DNA from: Pseudomonadota bacterium
GTDB lineage: Bacteria; Pseudomonadota; Alphaproteobacteria; Kiloniellales; JACOMY01
NCBI GenBank assembly: GCA_029781795.1
Contig: JAKOWB010000202.1
Span: 1 to 54,493 of the forward strand
Reading direction: 5' to 3'
DNA length: 54,493 nucleotides
How positions within the stretch are numbered: the first letter of the stretch is position 1; each line of letters begins with the position of its first letter. A program made the translations under genes and the position numbers. Below are positions 44,515 to 52,816 of this stretch, one piece after another. The notes beneath the pieces are model-generated. The model worked only from the letters and a program-made list of their open reading frames with translations. It made no database searches and was not told the origin of the DNA.

Positions 44515-45717
44515 ATGAGCGCCGTGGAGCCGCAGCCCGACATCGACCGCATGAACGCCTATCGCCTCGGGCGGCTGCGGGCAGAGCTCAAGGCGCGCGA
44601 CTTGGCCGGCATGGTGGTGGTCGACGCCATCAACCTGCGCTACGCCACCGGCAGCCGGAACATGCAGCTCTGGACCCTGCGCAGCCCCGCCCGCTACGCC
44701 TTCGTCGCCACCGAGGGGCCGGTGGTGATGTTCGAGTTCGCCGGCTGCGACCATCTGCTGGACGGCCTCGGCACGATCGATGAGCGGCGCGTCGGCACCT
44801 CCTTCTTCTATTTCACCTCGGGCCCGCGCATGCAGGCCAAGGCCGACCGCTGGGCGGCCGAGATCGCCGACCTGGTGCGCGAACACGGCGGCGGCAACCG
44901 CCGCATCGCCATCGACCGGGTGAACCCCGAGGGCTTCGTCGCCCTGGCCGAGCAGAAGCTGGAGGTGGTCGACGGCCAGGAGCCGATGGAGCAGGCGCGC
45001 TGCATCAAGTCGGCGGACGAGATCCTCTGCCTGACCCAGGCGATCCGCGCCTGCGAGCAGGGCCTCGCCGACCTGGAGGCAGCCTTGGTGCCGGGCATCA
45101 GCGAGAACGAGCTGTGGAGCCACCTGCAGGCCACCAACATCGCCACCGGCGGCGAGTACATCGAGACCCGGCTGCTCTCCAGCGGGCCGCGCAGCAACCC
45201 CTGGTTCCAGGAGTGCAGCGAACGCCGCATCGCGGCCGGCGACCTGGTGGCGCTCGACACCGACCTGATCGGCCGCCACGGCTACTTCGCCGACATGTCG
45301 CGCACGTTCCTCTGCGGCGACGGCAAGGCCTCGGACGCGCAGCGCAAGCTCTATGCCCTGGCCCAGGAGCAGATCGCCCACAACATGGCGCTGCTGCGCC
45401 CCGGCGCCTCGCTGAAGGAGGTCGGCGAGAAGTCCTGGGACATGCCGGACGAGTACCTGCCGCACCGCTACATGTCACTGGTGCATGGCGCCGGCCTCTG
45501 CGGCGAGTATCCCTACATCCCCTACCGCCAGGACTACGCGGTGAAGGGCTACGACGGGCTCATCCATCCCGGCATGACGCTCTGCGTCGAATCCTTCATC
45601 GGCAGCGTGCGCGGCGGCGAGGGCGTGAAGCTGGAGGAACTGGTGCTGGTGACCGACAAGGGACCGGTGCCGCTGACCCGCTACGCCTTCGACCGGCGCC
45701 TTGGCGGCTTGTCCTGA
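44515..45717 (+). CDS. M24-family DddP-like metalloprotein
   Basis: A 400-residue M24-family protein, with an N-terminal creatinase-like domain (1-165) and a pita-bread metal domain. Six ligands are visible: Asp248, Asp250 and Asp260 in DTDLIGRHGYFAD, His324 in LVHGAGLCGEYP, Glu359 in CVESFIG and Glu374 in KLEELV. Their spacing equals that recalled for the Ruegeria DMSP lyase DddP (295/297/307/371/406/421, offset 47). The residue at the position of catalytic Asp377, however, is Gly330, so I do not call it a DMSP lyase. It is more likely a peptidase or lyase of unknown substrate. Start ATG 44515 with GGGGGATCGAG. Confidence 0.82.
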   Translation: MSAVEPQPDIDRMNAYRLGRLRAELKARDLAGMVVVDAINLRYATGSRNMQLWTLRSPARYAFVATEGPVVMFEFAGCDHLLDGLGTIDERRVGTSFFYFTSGPRMQAKADRWAAEIADLVREHGGGNRRIAIDRVNPEGFVALAEQKLEVVDGQEPMEQARCIKSADEILCLTQAIRACEQGLADLEAALVPGISENELWSHLQATNIATGGEYIETRLLSSGPRSNPWFQECSERRIAAGDLVALDTDLIGRHGYFADMSRTFLCGDGKASDAQRKLYALAQEQIAHNMALLRPGASLKEVGEKSWDMPDEYLPHRYMSLVHGAGLCGEYPYIPYRQDYAVKGYDGLIHPGMTLCVESFIGSVRGGEGVKLEELVLVTDKGPVPLTRYAFDRRLGGLS

Positions 45718-45807
45718 TACAATTGAAACACAGGGCCCCAGGCGGCGACGCCCGGAGGAAACCTGCGCAGGCCAGTCTGCGTCGGCAACGGTGAGGGCAG
45801 CGGCGGC

Positions 45808-48480
45808 ATGGCACGACGGGCGAAGGGCAAGGCGGCGGGCGGCGGCCGTGAGGCGCTGCTCGACTATGCCGTCAGCCACTCGCCGGCGGTCTTCTACATC
45901 GCCGACCTGAAGGGCAATCGCCCGGTCCGCTTCATCAGCGACAACGTCGAGCAGGTGACCGGTCACTCACCCGCCGCCTTCCTGACCAGCGCCACCTTCG
46001 GGCGCGAACTGATGCACCCTGACGACCTGGCGCCCTACCAGAAGCTGGTGGAACGCCTGCCGCAGATCGGCATCGCGCGCATCGAGTACCGCTTCCGCGG
46101 TGCCAGCGGCCAGTTCCTCTGGGTGCGCGACGAGCTGCGCCTGCTGAACGACGGCAGCAACGGTTTCGTCGGCTGCATGCTGGACATCACCGCCGAGAAG
46201 GCCGCCGAGGCGCAGCTCGAGGAAAGCAATGCCCTGGTGCAGACTCTCATGGGCCACGCCATGGATGCCGTCATCGCCATGGACGAGGACGGCCTGGTGG
46301 TGGAGTTCAATCCGGCCGCCGAGAAGATGTTCGGCTGGTCGCGCGCCGAGGCGATGGGCCGCCCGCTGGGCGAGCTGATCGTGCCGCCGGCGCTGCGCGA
46401 ACGCCATGCCGCGGGCCTCGCCCGGCTGCGCGGGCACGGCCGCAATGCCGAGCTGCAGAACCGCCGCCTGCAGGTGCAGGCGCAGCGCCGCGACGGTTCG
46501 CTGCTGCCGGTAGAGCTGACCATCGCCCGCGCCCTGCTCGGCGAGCGCGTGCTCTACCTGGGCGAAGTGCGCGACATCAGCGAGCGCGTGCAGGCCCTGG
46601 CCGAGCGCGACGTCCTGCACCAGCGCCTGCGCCTCGCCATCGCCGCCTTGCCGGCCGGCTTCTCCATGACCGACGCCAGCGAGCGCATCGTGCTGTGCAA
46701 CGAGGCCTTCGCCGCGCCCTATGGCCGCACGCCGGCCGACATGATCGGCATGACCCGCCGGCAGTCGATCGAACTGGTGCTGCCCTGGCTCGCCAGCCTG
46801 GACGGCGAGCCGGTCGGCCGCGACGACGCCGCCAGGGACCGCGTCATCGCCCGCCTGCGCCAGGCCAACCTGCGCCCCGTCGAGCTGGGCCTGACCGACG
46901 GGCGCTACATGCTGGTCCACTCGACCCGATCGCCCGAGGGCGTGGTGGTCAGCGTGCGCACCGACATCACGCCGATCAAGCGTGCCGAGGCGGCACTGGC
47001 ACAGAGCAATGCCATCATCCGCCAGGTGCTGGACGCCTGTCCCGTGCCGGTCGGCATGACCAGGGCCGAGGACGGCACGGTGATCTATGAGAGCCGCGCC
47101 GCGCAGGCGCTCTATGGCCGCCCCGCCGGCCGCCCGAGCAAGACCACCGGCAGCTTCGTGGTGCCGAGCGATCGCGCGCGCTACCTCTCGCTGCTGCGCC
47201 GCGAGGGCTCGGTCGAGGGCTTCGAGGTGCGGATGCGGCGCGGCGACGGCAGCGAGTTCCTGGCCGCGCTCTCGGCCCGCCTCTTCCCCTTCCAGGGCGA
47301 GGACGTGATCGTCTCCTCCACCTTCGACCTGACGGCGCTGAAGGAAGCCGAGGCCGAGCAGGCCCGCCACCAGGAGGCGCTGCACCTCAGCGAGAAGCAG
47401 GCGGCGCTGGGCGTGCTGCTCGCGGGCGTTGCGCACGAGCTGAACAACCCGCTCTCGGTCGTCGTCGGCCAGGCGTTGCTGCTGGAGGAGACCGCGGCCG
47501 ATCCGGCGATCCGCCGCCGGGCCGAGAAGATCGGCCAGGCGGCGGACCGCTGCGCGCGCATCGTGAAGGCCTTTCTGGCGCTGGCCCGCGAGCGCCCGCA
47601 GCGCAGCGAGCCGGTGGCCGCGGCGGAGATCGTCGCCCAGGCGCTGGAGGTCACCGGCTATCTGCTGCGCGCCAGCGACATCGCCGTGCGCCTGCGCCTG
47701 CCCGAGGCGCTGCCGCGGGTGCTGGGCGATGCCGACCAGCTGGTGCAGGTGCTGGCCAACCTCATCATCAACGCCGCTCAGGCGCTGCAGCAGCGGCCGA
47801 GCGGCCGGCGCCTCACCATCACCGCGCGCATCGGGCGCCGCGAGACCCTGCGCCTCAAGGTCAAGGACAACGGCCCCGGCGTGCCGCCAGACCTGCAGCG
47901 CCGGATCTTCGAGCCCTTCTTCACCACCAAGGCGCCGGGCGAGGGCACCGGCATCGGCCTTGCGCTCTGCCATCGCGTCGTCGCGGCGCATGGCGGCCTG
48001 CTGAGCCTGGAAAGCCACCCCGGCGAGGGGGCGACCTTCATCATCACCCTGCCGCTGGCCGAAGCGCAGCCGGCGCCGCAGCCGACGGTCAGGGCACCGC
48101 CGGCCGGCCAGCAGGCCCTGGTGATCGACGACGAGACGGCGGTGGCCGAGACCCTGGCCCAGATGCTGCAGTCCGAGGGGGTCACCACGACGGTGGCGCT
48201 GTCCGGCGAGGCGGCACTGAGCCTGCTGCGGCGGCAGGACTTCGACCTGATCCTCAGCGACCTGCGCATGCCCGGGCTGGACGGCGAACGGCTGCATGCG
48301 CTGCTGGCCAGGGAGCGGCCGGAGCTGCTGCCGCGCCTGGCCTTCGTCACCGGCGACACCATGAGCCGGGCGGCCCGGCGCTTCCTCGACAAGGCCGCGC
48401 GCCCGGCGCTGGAGAAGCCGGTGCGGCGGGCCGAACTCGTCGGCCTGCTGGGCCGGCTGGAGGCCCGCCAGGCCTCCTGA
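45808..48480 (+). CDS. Hybrid sensor histidine kinase with four PAS domains and a receiver
   Basis: An 890-residue sensor. Four PAS-like domains run over about 20-130, 145-270, 275-395 and 400-515 (for example VRFISDNVEQVTGHSPAAF and DAVIAMDEDGLVVEFNPAAEKMFGW). No membrane segment, so sensing is cytoplasmic. The kinase core has His543 in AGVAHELNNPLSV, LIINAAQAL, DNGPGV and GTGIGLALCHRVVAAHGG. A C-terminal receiver has Asp818 in FDLILSDLRMPG and Lys in EKP. The downstream OmpR-like regulator gene lies 91 bases away. Start ATG 45808 preceded by GAGGGC. Signal unknown; no haem or flavin motif is evident. Confidence 0.9.
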   Translation: MARRAKGKAAGGGREALLDYAVSHSPAVFYIADLKGNRPVRFISDNVEQVTGHSPAAFLTSATFGRELMHPDDLAPYQKLVERLPQIGIARIEYRFRGASGQFLWVRDELRLLNDGSNGFVGCMLDITAEKAAEAQLEESNALVQTLMGHAMDAVIAMDEDGLVVEFNPAAEKMFGWSRAEAMGRPLGELIVPPALRERHAAGLARLRGHGRNAELQNRRLQVQAQRRDGSLLPVELTIARALLGERVLYLGEVRDISERVQALAERDVLHQRLRLAIAALPAGFSMTDASERIVLCNEAFAAPYGRTPADMIGMTRRQSIELVLPWLASLDGEPVGRDDAARDRVIARLRQANLRPVELGLTDGRYMLVHSTRSPEGVVVSVRTDITPIKRAEAALAQSNAIIRQVLDACPVPVGMTRAEDGTVIYESRAAQALYGRPAGRPSKTTGSFVVPSDRARYLSLLRREGSVEGFEVRMRRGDGSEFLAALSARLFPFQGEDVIVSSTFDLTALKEAEAEQARHQEALHLSEKQAALGVLLAGVAHELNNPLSVVVGQALLLEETAADPAIRRRAEKIGQAADRCARIVKAFLALARERPQRSEPVAAAEIVAQALEVTGYLLRASDIAVRLRLPEALPRVLGDADQLVQVLANLIINAAQALQQRPSGRRLTITARIGRRETLRLKVKDNGPGVPPDLQRRIFEPFFTTKAPGEGTGIGLALCHRVVAAHGGLLSLESHPGEGATFIITLPLAEAQPAPQPTVRAPPAGQQALVIDDETAVAETLAQMLQSEGVTTTVALSGEAALSLLRRQDFDLILSDLRMPGLDGERLHALLARERPELLPRLAFVTGDTMSRAARRFLDKAARPALEKPVRRAELVGLLGRLEARQAS

Positions 48481-48571
48481 CGGAAATCCTTCCAGACCGA
48501 GCGCCAAGGTTGCCGGTGACGGCCGGCTTGTTCTTTACTCGCCACAGCAGGGGCCGAAGGGCCGACAGGGG

Positions 48572-49282
48572 ATGCCCAAGACCAGCCACATCGTGGTCTG
48601 CGACGACGAGCCGGACATCCGCGAGACCTTCCAGGAGTATCTCGCGCTGCAGGGCTTCCGCGTCTCCACCGCCGAGGGCGGCGGCGCGCTGCGCCGGCTG
48701 CTGGCCGTGGAGCCGGTGGACCTGGTGATCCTGGATCTCTCCATGCCGGGCGAGGACGGCCTCAGCCTCGCCCGCTTCCTGCGCGAACGCTATGCCGCCG
48801 GCATCATCATGGTCACCGCCGCCGGCGCCACCATCGACCGCATCGTCGGGCTGGAGATGGGCGCCGACGACTACCTGGCCAAGCCGGTCGACCTGCGCGA
48901 GCTGCTGGCGCGGGTGAAGGCGGTGCTGCGCCGCAGCCTCGGCCGCGGCCCCGCCGCCGAGGGCGAGGCCGAGGAGCTGGTGCACTTCGGGCCCTGCCGC
49001 CTGAACCTCTCCTCGCGCACGCTGCACGACGGCAGCGGCGAGGAGATCCCGCTCACGGCCATGGAGTTCGACCTGCTGCAGGCCTTCGCCCGCCATCCCA
49101 ACCGGGTGCTGAGCCGCGACCAGCTGCTGGACCTGGCGCACAACAAGACCATGGAGCCCTTCGACCGCTCCATCGACATCCGCATCGCGCGCCTGCGCCG
49201 CAAGATCGAGCCAGATCCCGCAAAACCCAGCATCATCAAGACCATTCGCGGCGGCGGGTACCTCTTCGCCCGCGACGAGTAG
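48572..49282 (+). CDS. OmpR-family response regulator
   Basis: A 236-residue two-domain regulator. The receiver (1-120) has Asp11-Asp12, phosphoacceptor Asp55 in LVILDLSMPGEDG, and the Lys in LAKPVD. The winged helix (135-236) ends RSIDIRIARLRRKIEPDPAKPSIIKTIRGGGYLF, an OmpR/PhoB signature. ATG 48572 has AGGGGATG. It probably takes phosphate from the kinase next door. Since that kinase ends in its own receiver without an Hpt domain, direct transfer or a separate phosphotransfer protein is needed. Target genes unknown; the AT-rich region downstream could include one. Confidence 0.93.
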   Translation: MPKTSHIVVCDDEPDIRETFQEYLALQGFRVSTAEGGGALRRLLAVEPVDLVILDLSMPGEDGLSLARFLRERYAAGIIMVTAAGATIDRIVGLEMGADDYLAKPVDLRELLARVKAVLRRSLGRGPAAEGEAEELVHFGPCRLNLSSRTLHDGSGEEIPLTAMEFDLLQAFARHPNRVLSRDQLLDLAHNKTMEPFDRSIDIRIARLRRKIEPDPAKPSIIKTIRGGGYLFARDE

Positions 49283-49529
49283 CAACCTTCGCAACAGAGC
49301 CGTCTAGCTAGATTATTATTTGATTTCAAATATTTGAAAACATGGATCCGGAGCGTGACAGCGCTCTCGGCTGGATCATTTCGCGTCCGATAGAAACTCT
49401 CAGAAACACAACAGAAACCACAAACCCGGGCAGAAGACACAACCGCGAAACCGGCCGCGCCTATCCCTTGCGCCCATCGAAACGCCCCCCGGGATCCCCC
49501 GTGGGGTGGAGAGCACAAGGGGACCGATC
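49283..49529. other. Regulatory region upstream of the methionine operon
   Basis: 247 bases without a gene. The first 60 bases are AT-rich, with a perfect 16-base palindrome (49324-49339) and a nearby GAGCG/CGCTC stem (49351-49366). The rest is A/C-rich and lacks a known riboswitch pattern. It should hold the promoter of the hydrolase-metY-metA operon. Confidence 0.55.
49324..49339. promoter_or_regulatory. Perfect 16-base palindrome upstream of the met operon
   Basis: TTTCAAATATTTGAAA is self-complementary over 16 bases, in an AT-rich patch 190 bases before the hydrolase ATG. It could be the site of a dimeric regulator; the arms resemble those of the 24577 palindrome, but the spacing differs. 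Confidence 0.42.
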
Positions 49530-50384
49530 ATGTTCCAGACGCTTTGCCAGGATGCCCGTATCGCCTACCGCATGAGCGGCCGTGGCCCGGCCGTCCTGCT
49601 GCTGCACTGCACCGGCGGTTCGTCGGGCCAGTGGAAGCAGATGACCCAGGCGCTCGAGCCCGATCACCAGGTCATCGCCGTCGACCTGCATGGCCACGGC
49701 GACAGCGATTCCTGGCCGGGCCATCGCGCCCTGACCCTGGCGGACGAAGCCGCCGCCGCCCTGGCCGCGCTCGACAGCGTGGCCGGCCCGGTCCACGTCG
49801 TCGGCCACTCCTACGGCGGCGCCGTGGCCCTGCGCCTGGCGCTCGACCACCCCGAGCGGGTGAAGAGCCTGACGCTGATCGAGCCGGTGTCCTTCCACCT
49901 GCTGCGTGGCCGTGGCGACAACGACCGCGATCTCTTCATGGAGATCGGCCGCGTCGGCCTGGCGATCTCGCGCGCCGCCGGCAATGGGGACTACCACAGC
50001 GGCCTCGCCCGCTTCGTCGACTTCTGGAACCAGCCGGGCGCCTGGGCGGCCATGCCGCCGGCGCGCCAGGCGCAGCTCACCCGGCAGATCGGCGCCGTCG
50101 CGCTGAACTTCTGGGCCACGCTGACCGACCAGAGCGTGACCACGGACCTGGCTCACATCGCCGTGCCGACGCAGGTGCTGGCGGGCGAGGCCTCGCCCAA
50201 GGTCACCCGCCGCATCGCGCAGCTCGTCGCGGTCTCCATCCCCGACGCCCGGCTGCACTGCATCGAAGGTGCCGGGCACATGCTGCCGCTGACCCACCCG
50301 GAAAGCGCGCAGCAGGCGGTCCGCACCCTGATCCGGCGGGCCGAAGCCCGCCAACCCACCCCGACCCTGCCGCTGGCCGCCTGA
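49530..50384 (+). CDS. Alpha/beta hydrolase at the head of the methionine operon
   Basis: A 284-residue alpha/beta hydrolase fold protein. The nucleophile is Ser94 in VVGHSYGGAVALR, and His250 in EGAGHMLPLTHPE completes two of the triad. The usual acid site after strand 6 reads VLAGEASPK, with Ala where many relatives have Asp, so the acid may be provided elsewhere. ATG 49530 has AAGGGGA upstream. metY follows after 63 bases. The role beside metY/metA is unknown: it is too short and lacks the features of the MetX acetyltransferase. Confidence 0.83.
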   Translation: MFQTLCQDARIAYRMSGRGPAVLLLHCTGGSSGQWKQMTQALEPDHQVIAVDLHGHGDSDSWPGHRALTLADEAAAALAALDSVAGPVHVVGHSYGGAVALRLALDHPERVKSLTLIEPVSFHLLRGRGDNDRDLFMEIGRVGLAISRAAGNGDYHSGLARFVDFWNQPGAWAAMPPARQAQLTRQIGAVALNFWATLTDQSVTTDLAHIAVPTQVLAGEASPKVTRRIAQLVAVSIPDARLHCIEGAGHMLPLTHPESAQQAVRTLIRRAEARQPTPTLPLAA

Positions 50385-50447
50385 AGGGGCAGAGGCCAGC
50401 TGCAGCCCCCGACCAATCAGCCCCTGAACCCAAGAGAGGACCCAACC

Positions 50448-51764
50448 ATGAGCAAGACCCATCAGCCTGCCGCCGCGACGCTGGCCATCCATGCCGGCTA
50501 CCGCAAGGACCCGACGACCGGCGCGGTCGCCGTGCCGATCTACCAGACCACCGCCTACCAGTTCGAATCGACCGACTACGCCAGCGACCTTTTCGCGCTG
50601 AAGACCTTCGGCAACATCTACACGCGGGTGATGAACCCGACGAACGATGCGCTGGAGCAGCGCCTGGCGGCGGTCGAGGGCGGCGTCGCCGCGCTCGCAG
50701 TCTCGTCGGGCCAGGCGGCGACGGCGCTGGCGCTGCAGAACGTCGCCCACGCCGGCGACAACATCGTCGCCTCCACCGATCTCTACGGCGGCAGCTGGAA
50801 CCTGCTGGCCAACACCTTCCGCACGCTCGGCATCGAGACTCGCTTCGTCGATCCGGCCGATCCCGAGAACTTCCGCCGCGCCGCCGACGCCCGCACCCGC
50901 GCCTTCTACGGCGAGACCCTGCCCAATCCGAAGCTGCAGGTCTTCCCGATCGCCGAGGTGGCGGCCATCGGCGAGGAGCTCGGCATCCCGCTGGTGATGG
51001 ACAACACCGCGGCGCCGGTGCTCTGCCGTCCCTTCGACCACGGCGCGCACATCGTCGTCTACTCGGCGACGAAGTACATCGGCGGCCACGGCACCTCGAT
51101 CGGCGGCGCCATCATCGACAGCGGCCGCTTCGACTGGGAGAAGCATGCCGATCGCTTCCCCATGCTGAACCAGCCGGACCCCAGCTACCACGGCGCGGTC
51201 TGGACCCAGGCGGTGAAGCCGATCGGGCCGGTGGCCTACATCATCAAGGCGCGCGTCACGCTGCAGCGCGACCTTGGCTTCGCCCTCAGCCCCTTCAACG
51301 CCTTCCAGTTCATCCAGGGGCTGGAGACCCTGCCGCTCAGGATGCGTGAGCATTCGCGGAACGCCGCCGCCGTGGCCGAGTTCCTCAGCGAGCATCCGGC
51401 GGTGACGCGGGTGATCCATCCCTCGCTGTTCAAGGGCGAGGCCAAGCGCCGGGCCGAGGCCTACATGAAGGGTGGCCAGGGCGGCCTGGTCGGCCTTGAG
51501 CTGGCCGGCGGCATGGCGGCGGGCAAGCGCTTCATCGATGCGCTGAAGCTCTTCTACCACGTGGCCAACATCGGCGACGTGCGCTCGCTGGCGATCCACC
51601 CGGCCAGCACCACGCACTCGCAGCTCAGCGAGGCCGAGCAGCGCAAGACCGGCGTCAACCCGTCCTACGTGCGTCTCTCCGTCGGCATCGAGGACATCGC
51701 CGACATCCTGGCCGACCTCGACCAGGCGCTGGAGGCCGCCGGCAGCCCCGCGCTGGCTGCCTGA
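50448..51764 (+). CDS. metY: O-acetylhomoserine sulfhydrylase
   Basis: A 438-residue PLP enzyme of the Cys/Met-metabolism family. The length, the N-terminal IHAGYRKDPTTGAVAVPIYQTTAYQF and the internal insert mark MetY (about 430 residues) rather than the shorter MetB/MetZ. Lys209 in YSATKYIGGHGTS carries PLP; FGNIYTRVMNPTNDALEQRL and the late SVGIEDIADILADLDQAL are typical. The enzyme makes homocysteine directly from O-acetylhomoserine and sulfide. ATG 50448 follows AGAGAGGA. It pairs with the downstream MetA, which appears to be acetyl-CoA-specific. Regulation may involve the strong hairpin between the two. Confidence 0.94.
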   Translation: MSKTHQPAAATLAIHAGYRKDPTTGAVAVPIYQTTAYQFESTDYASDLFALKTFGNIYTRVMNPTNDALEQRLAAVEGGVAALAVSSGQAATALALQNVAHAGDNIVASTDLYGGSWNLLANTFRTLGIETRFVDPADPENFRRAADARTRAFYGETLPNPKLQVFPIAEVAAIGEELGIPLVMDNTAAPVLCRPFDHGAHIVVYSATKYIGGHGTSIGGAIIDSGRFDWEKHADRFPMLNQPDPSYHGAVWTQAVKPIGPVAYIIKARVTLQRDLGFALSPFNAFQFIQGLETLPLRMREHSRNAAAVAEFLSEHPAVTRVIHPSLFKGEAKRRAEAYMKGGQGGLVGLELAGGMAAGKRFIDALKLFYHVANIGDVRSLAIHPASTTHSQLSEAEQRKTGVNPSYVRLSVGIEDIADILADLDQALEAAGSPALAA

Positions 51765-51774
51765 GGCCGCGATA

Positions 51775-51809
51775 CCGGCCCCGGGGTTCTCCCCCCGCCC
51801 CGGGGCCGG
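51775..51809 (+). terminator. Strong hairpin between metY and metA
   Basis: CCGGCCCCGGGG and CCCCGGGGCCGG form a perfect 12-bp GC stem with an 11-base loop. It begins 10 bases after the metY stop and ends 44 bases before the metA ATG. No T-run follows, so it may stabilise the metY mRNA or reduce readthrough and set MetY/MetA ratio, rather than terminate fully. Confidence 0.45.
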
Positions 51810-51853
51810 CCCTTCTCCGACACCCGAAAGCCCGACCCCAGAAAGCCCGGCCC

Positions 51854-52765
51854 ATGCCGCTCCTGCTGCCCGAGAACCACCCCGCCGCCGCGGCGCTGAC
51901 GCACGAGGGCCTGCCGCTGCTTTCGCCGGCGGCGAGCCGCGGCTGCTGCGGCGGGCGGCCGCTGCGCGTCGGCCTCCTGAACCTGATGCCGCGCAAGACC
52001 GTGACCGACGTGCAGTTCGCCCGCGTGCTGGGCAGCGGCTGGCGCATGGTCGAACTGGTCTTCCTGCTGCCGCCGGGCTATCGCAGCGAGAGCACCGCGG
52101 CGGACTACCTGGAGGCCTTCTATCGCACCTGGGATCCTTCGCTGCGGCTCGATGCGCTGATCGTCACCGGCGCACCGCTCGAGCGCCTGGCCTTCGCCGA
52201 AGTCACCTACTGGCAGGCGCTGACCCGGATCTTCGACTGGGCGGCGACGTCGGTCGGCAGCACGCTCGCCATCTGCTGGGCCGGACAGGCGCTGCTGCAC
52301 CATGCGCATGGCGTGGAGAAGCACCTGCTGCCCGAGAAGCTGTCCGGCGTCTATCAGCAGCAGGTCTCCTGGCAGGGCCATCCACTGCTGCGCGGCCTCG
52401 ACCGCGGCTTCGCCGTGCCGGTGTCGCGCCACACCTCGATCCGCGCCGCCGAGCTGCCCGCCGGCCGGGGCCTGGCCCTGCTGGCCGGCAGCCCCGAGAC
52501 CGGCCCCTGCCTGGTCGAGGATGCACCGCGCCGCGCCTTCGCCATGTTCAATCACCTGGAGTACGACGGCGACACGCTGCTGCGCGAGTACCTGCGCGAC
52601 CGCGAGGCCGGCCTGCCGGCCCGCCCGCCGGTCGGCCTGCTGTCGCCCGGCCTCGCCGCCGGCATGCTCGAGCGGCCGCCCGCCACCTGGCGCCCCTCGG
52701 CGCGGCGCTTCTTTTCCAACTGGCTCGACCTGGTGGCGTCGGCCAGCCTGCAGCGCGCGGCCTGA
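51854..52765 (+). CDS. metA: Homoserine O-acyltransferase, probably acetyltransferase
   Basis: A 303-residue MetA/HTS-family protein. The acyl-enzyme Cys141 lies in LAICWAGQ; His234 and Glu236 in NHLEYDGD complete the catalytic set (E. coli 142, 235 and 237). The position that sets acyl-CoA choice (111 in other members, here 110) is Glu in VTGAPLERLAF; Gly there gives succinyl-CoA use and Glu gives acetyl-CoA use. So the product should be O-acetylhomoserine, which agrees with the MetY just upstream. Automated annotation often calls such proteins succinyltransferases. Start ATG 51854; ribosome site is weak. Confidence 0.9.
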   Translation: MPLLLPENHPAAAALTHEGLPLLSPAASRGCCGGRPLRVGLLNLMPRKTVTDVQFARVLGSGWRMVELVFLLPPGYRSESTAADYLEAFYRTWDPSLRLDALIVTGAPLERLAFAEVTYWQALTRIFDWAATSVGSTLAICWAGQALLHHAHGVEKHLLPEKLSGVYQQQVSWQGHPLLRGLDRGFAVPVSRHTSIRAAELPAGRGLALLAGSPETGPCLVEDAPRRAFAMFNHLEYDGDTLLREYLRDREAGLPARPPVGLLSPGLAAGMLERPPATWRPSARRFFSNWLDLVASASLQRAA

Positions 52766-52816
52766 GGCTTTGCCAAGCGTTGCCGGCTGGCGCACTCTCG
52801 GTATCGGGAGGACCCG

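Noticed and set aside
44515..45717. DMSP lyase (DddP) annotation
   Set aside because: Metal ligands fit, but Gly330 replaces the catalytic aspartate, so the activity is not supported.
49283..49529. SAM-II or SAH riboswitch before the methionine operon
   Set aside because: I could not find the conserved pseudoknot-type sequence of either class; only generic stem-loops are visible.
49530..50384. MetX homoserine acetyltransferase
   Set aside because: The alpha/beta hydrolase fold and metY neighbour suggest it, but it is about 90 residues too short, lacks the helical lid and MetX signature, and metA is present in the same operon.
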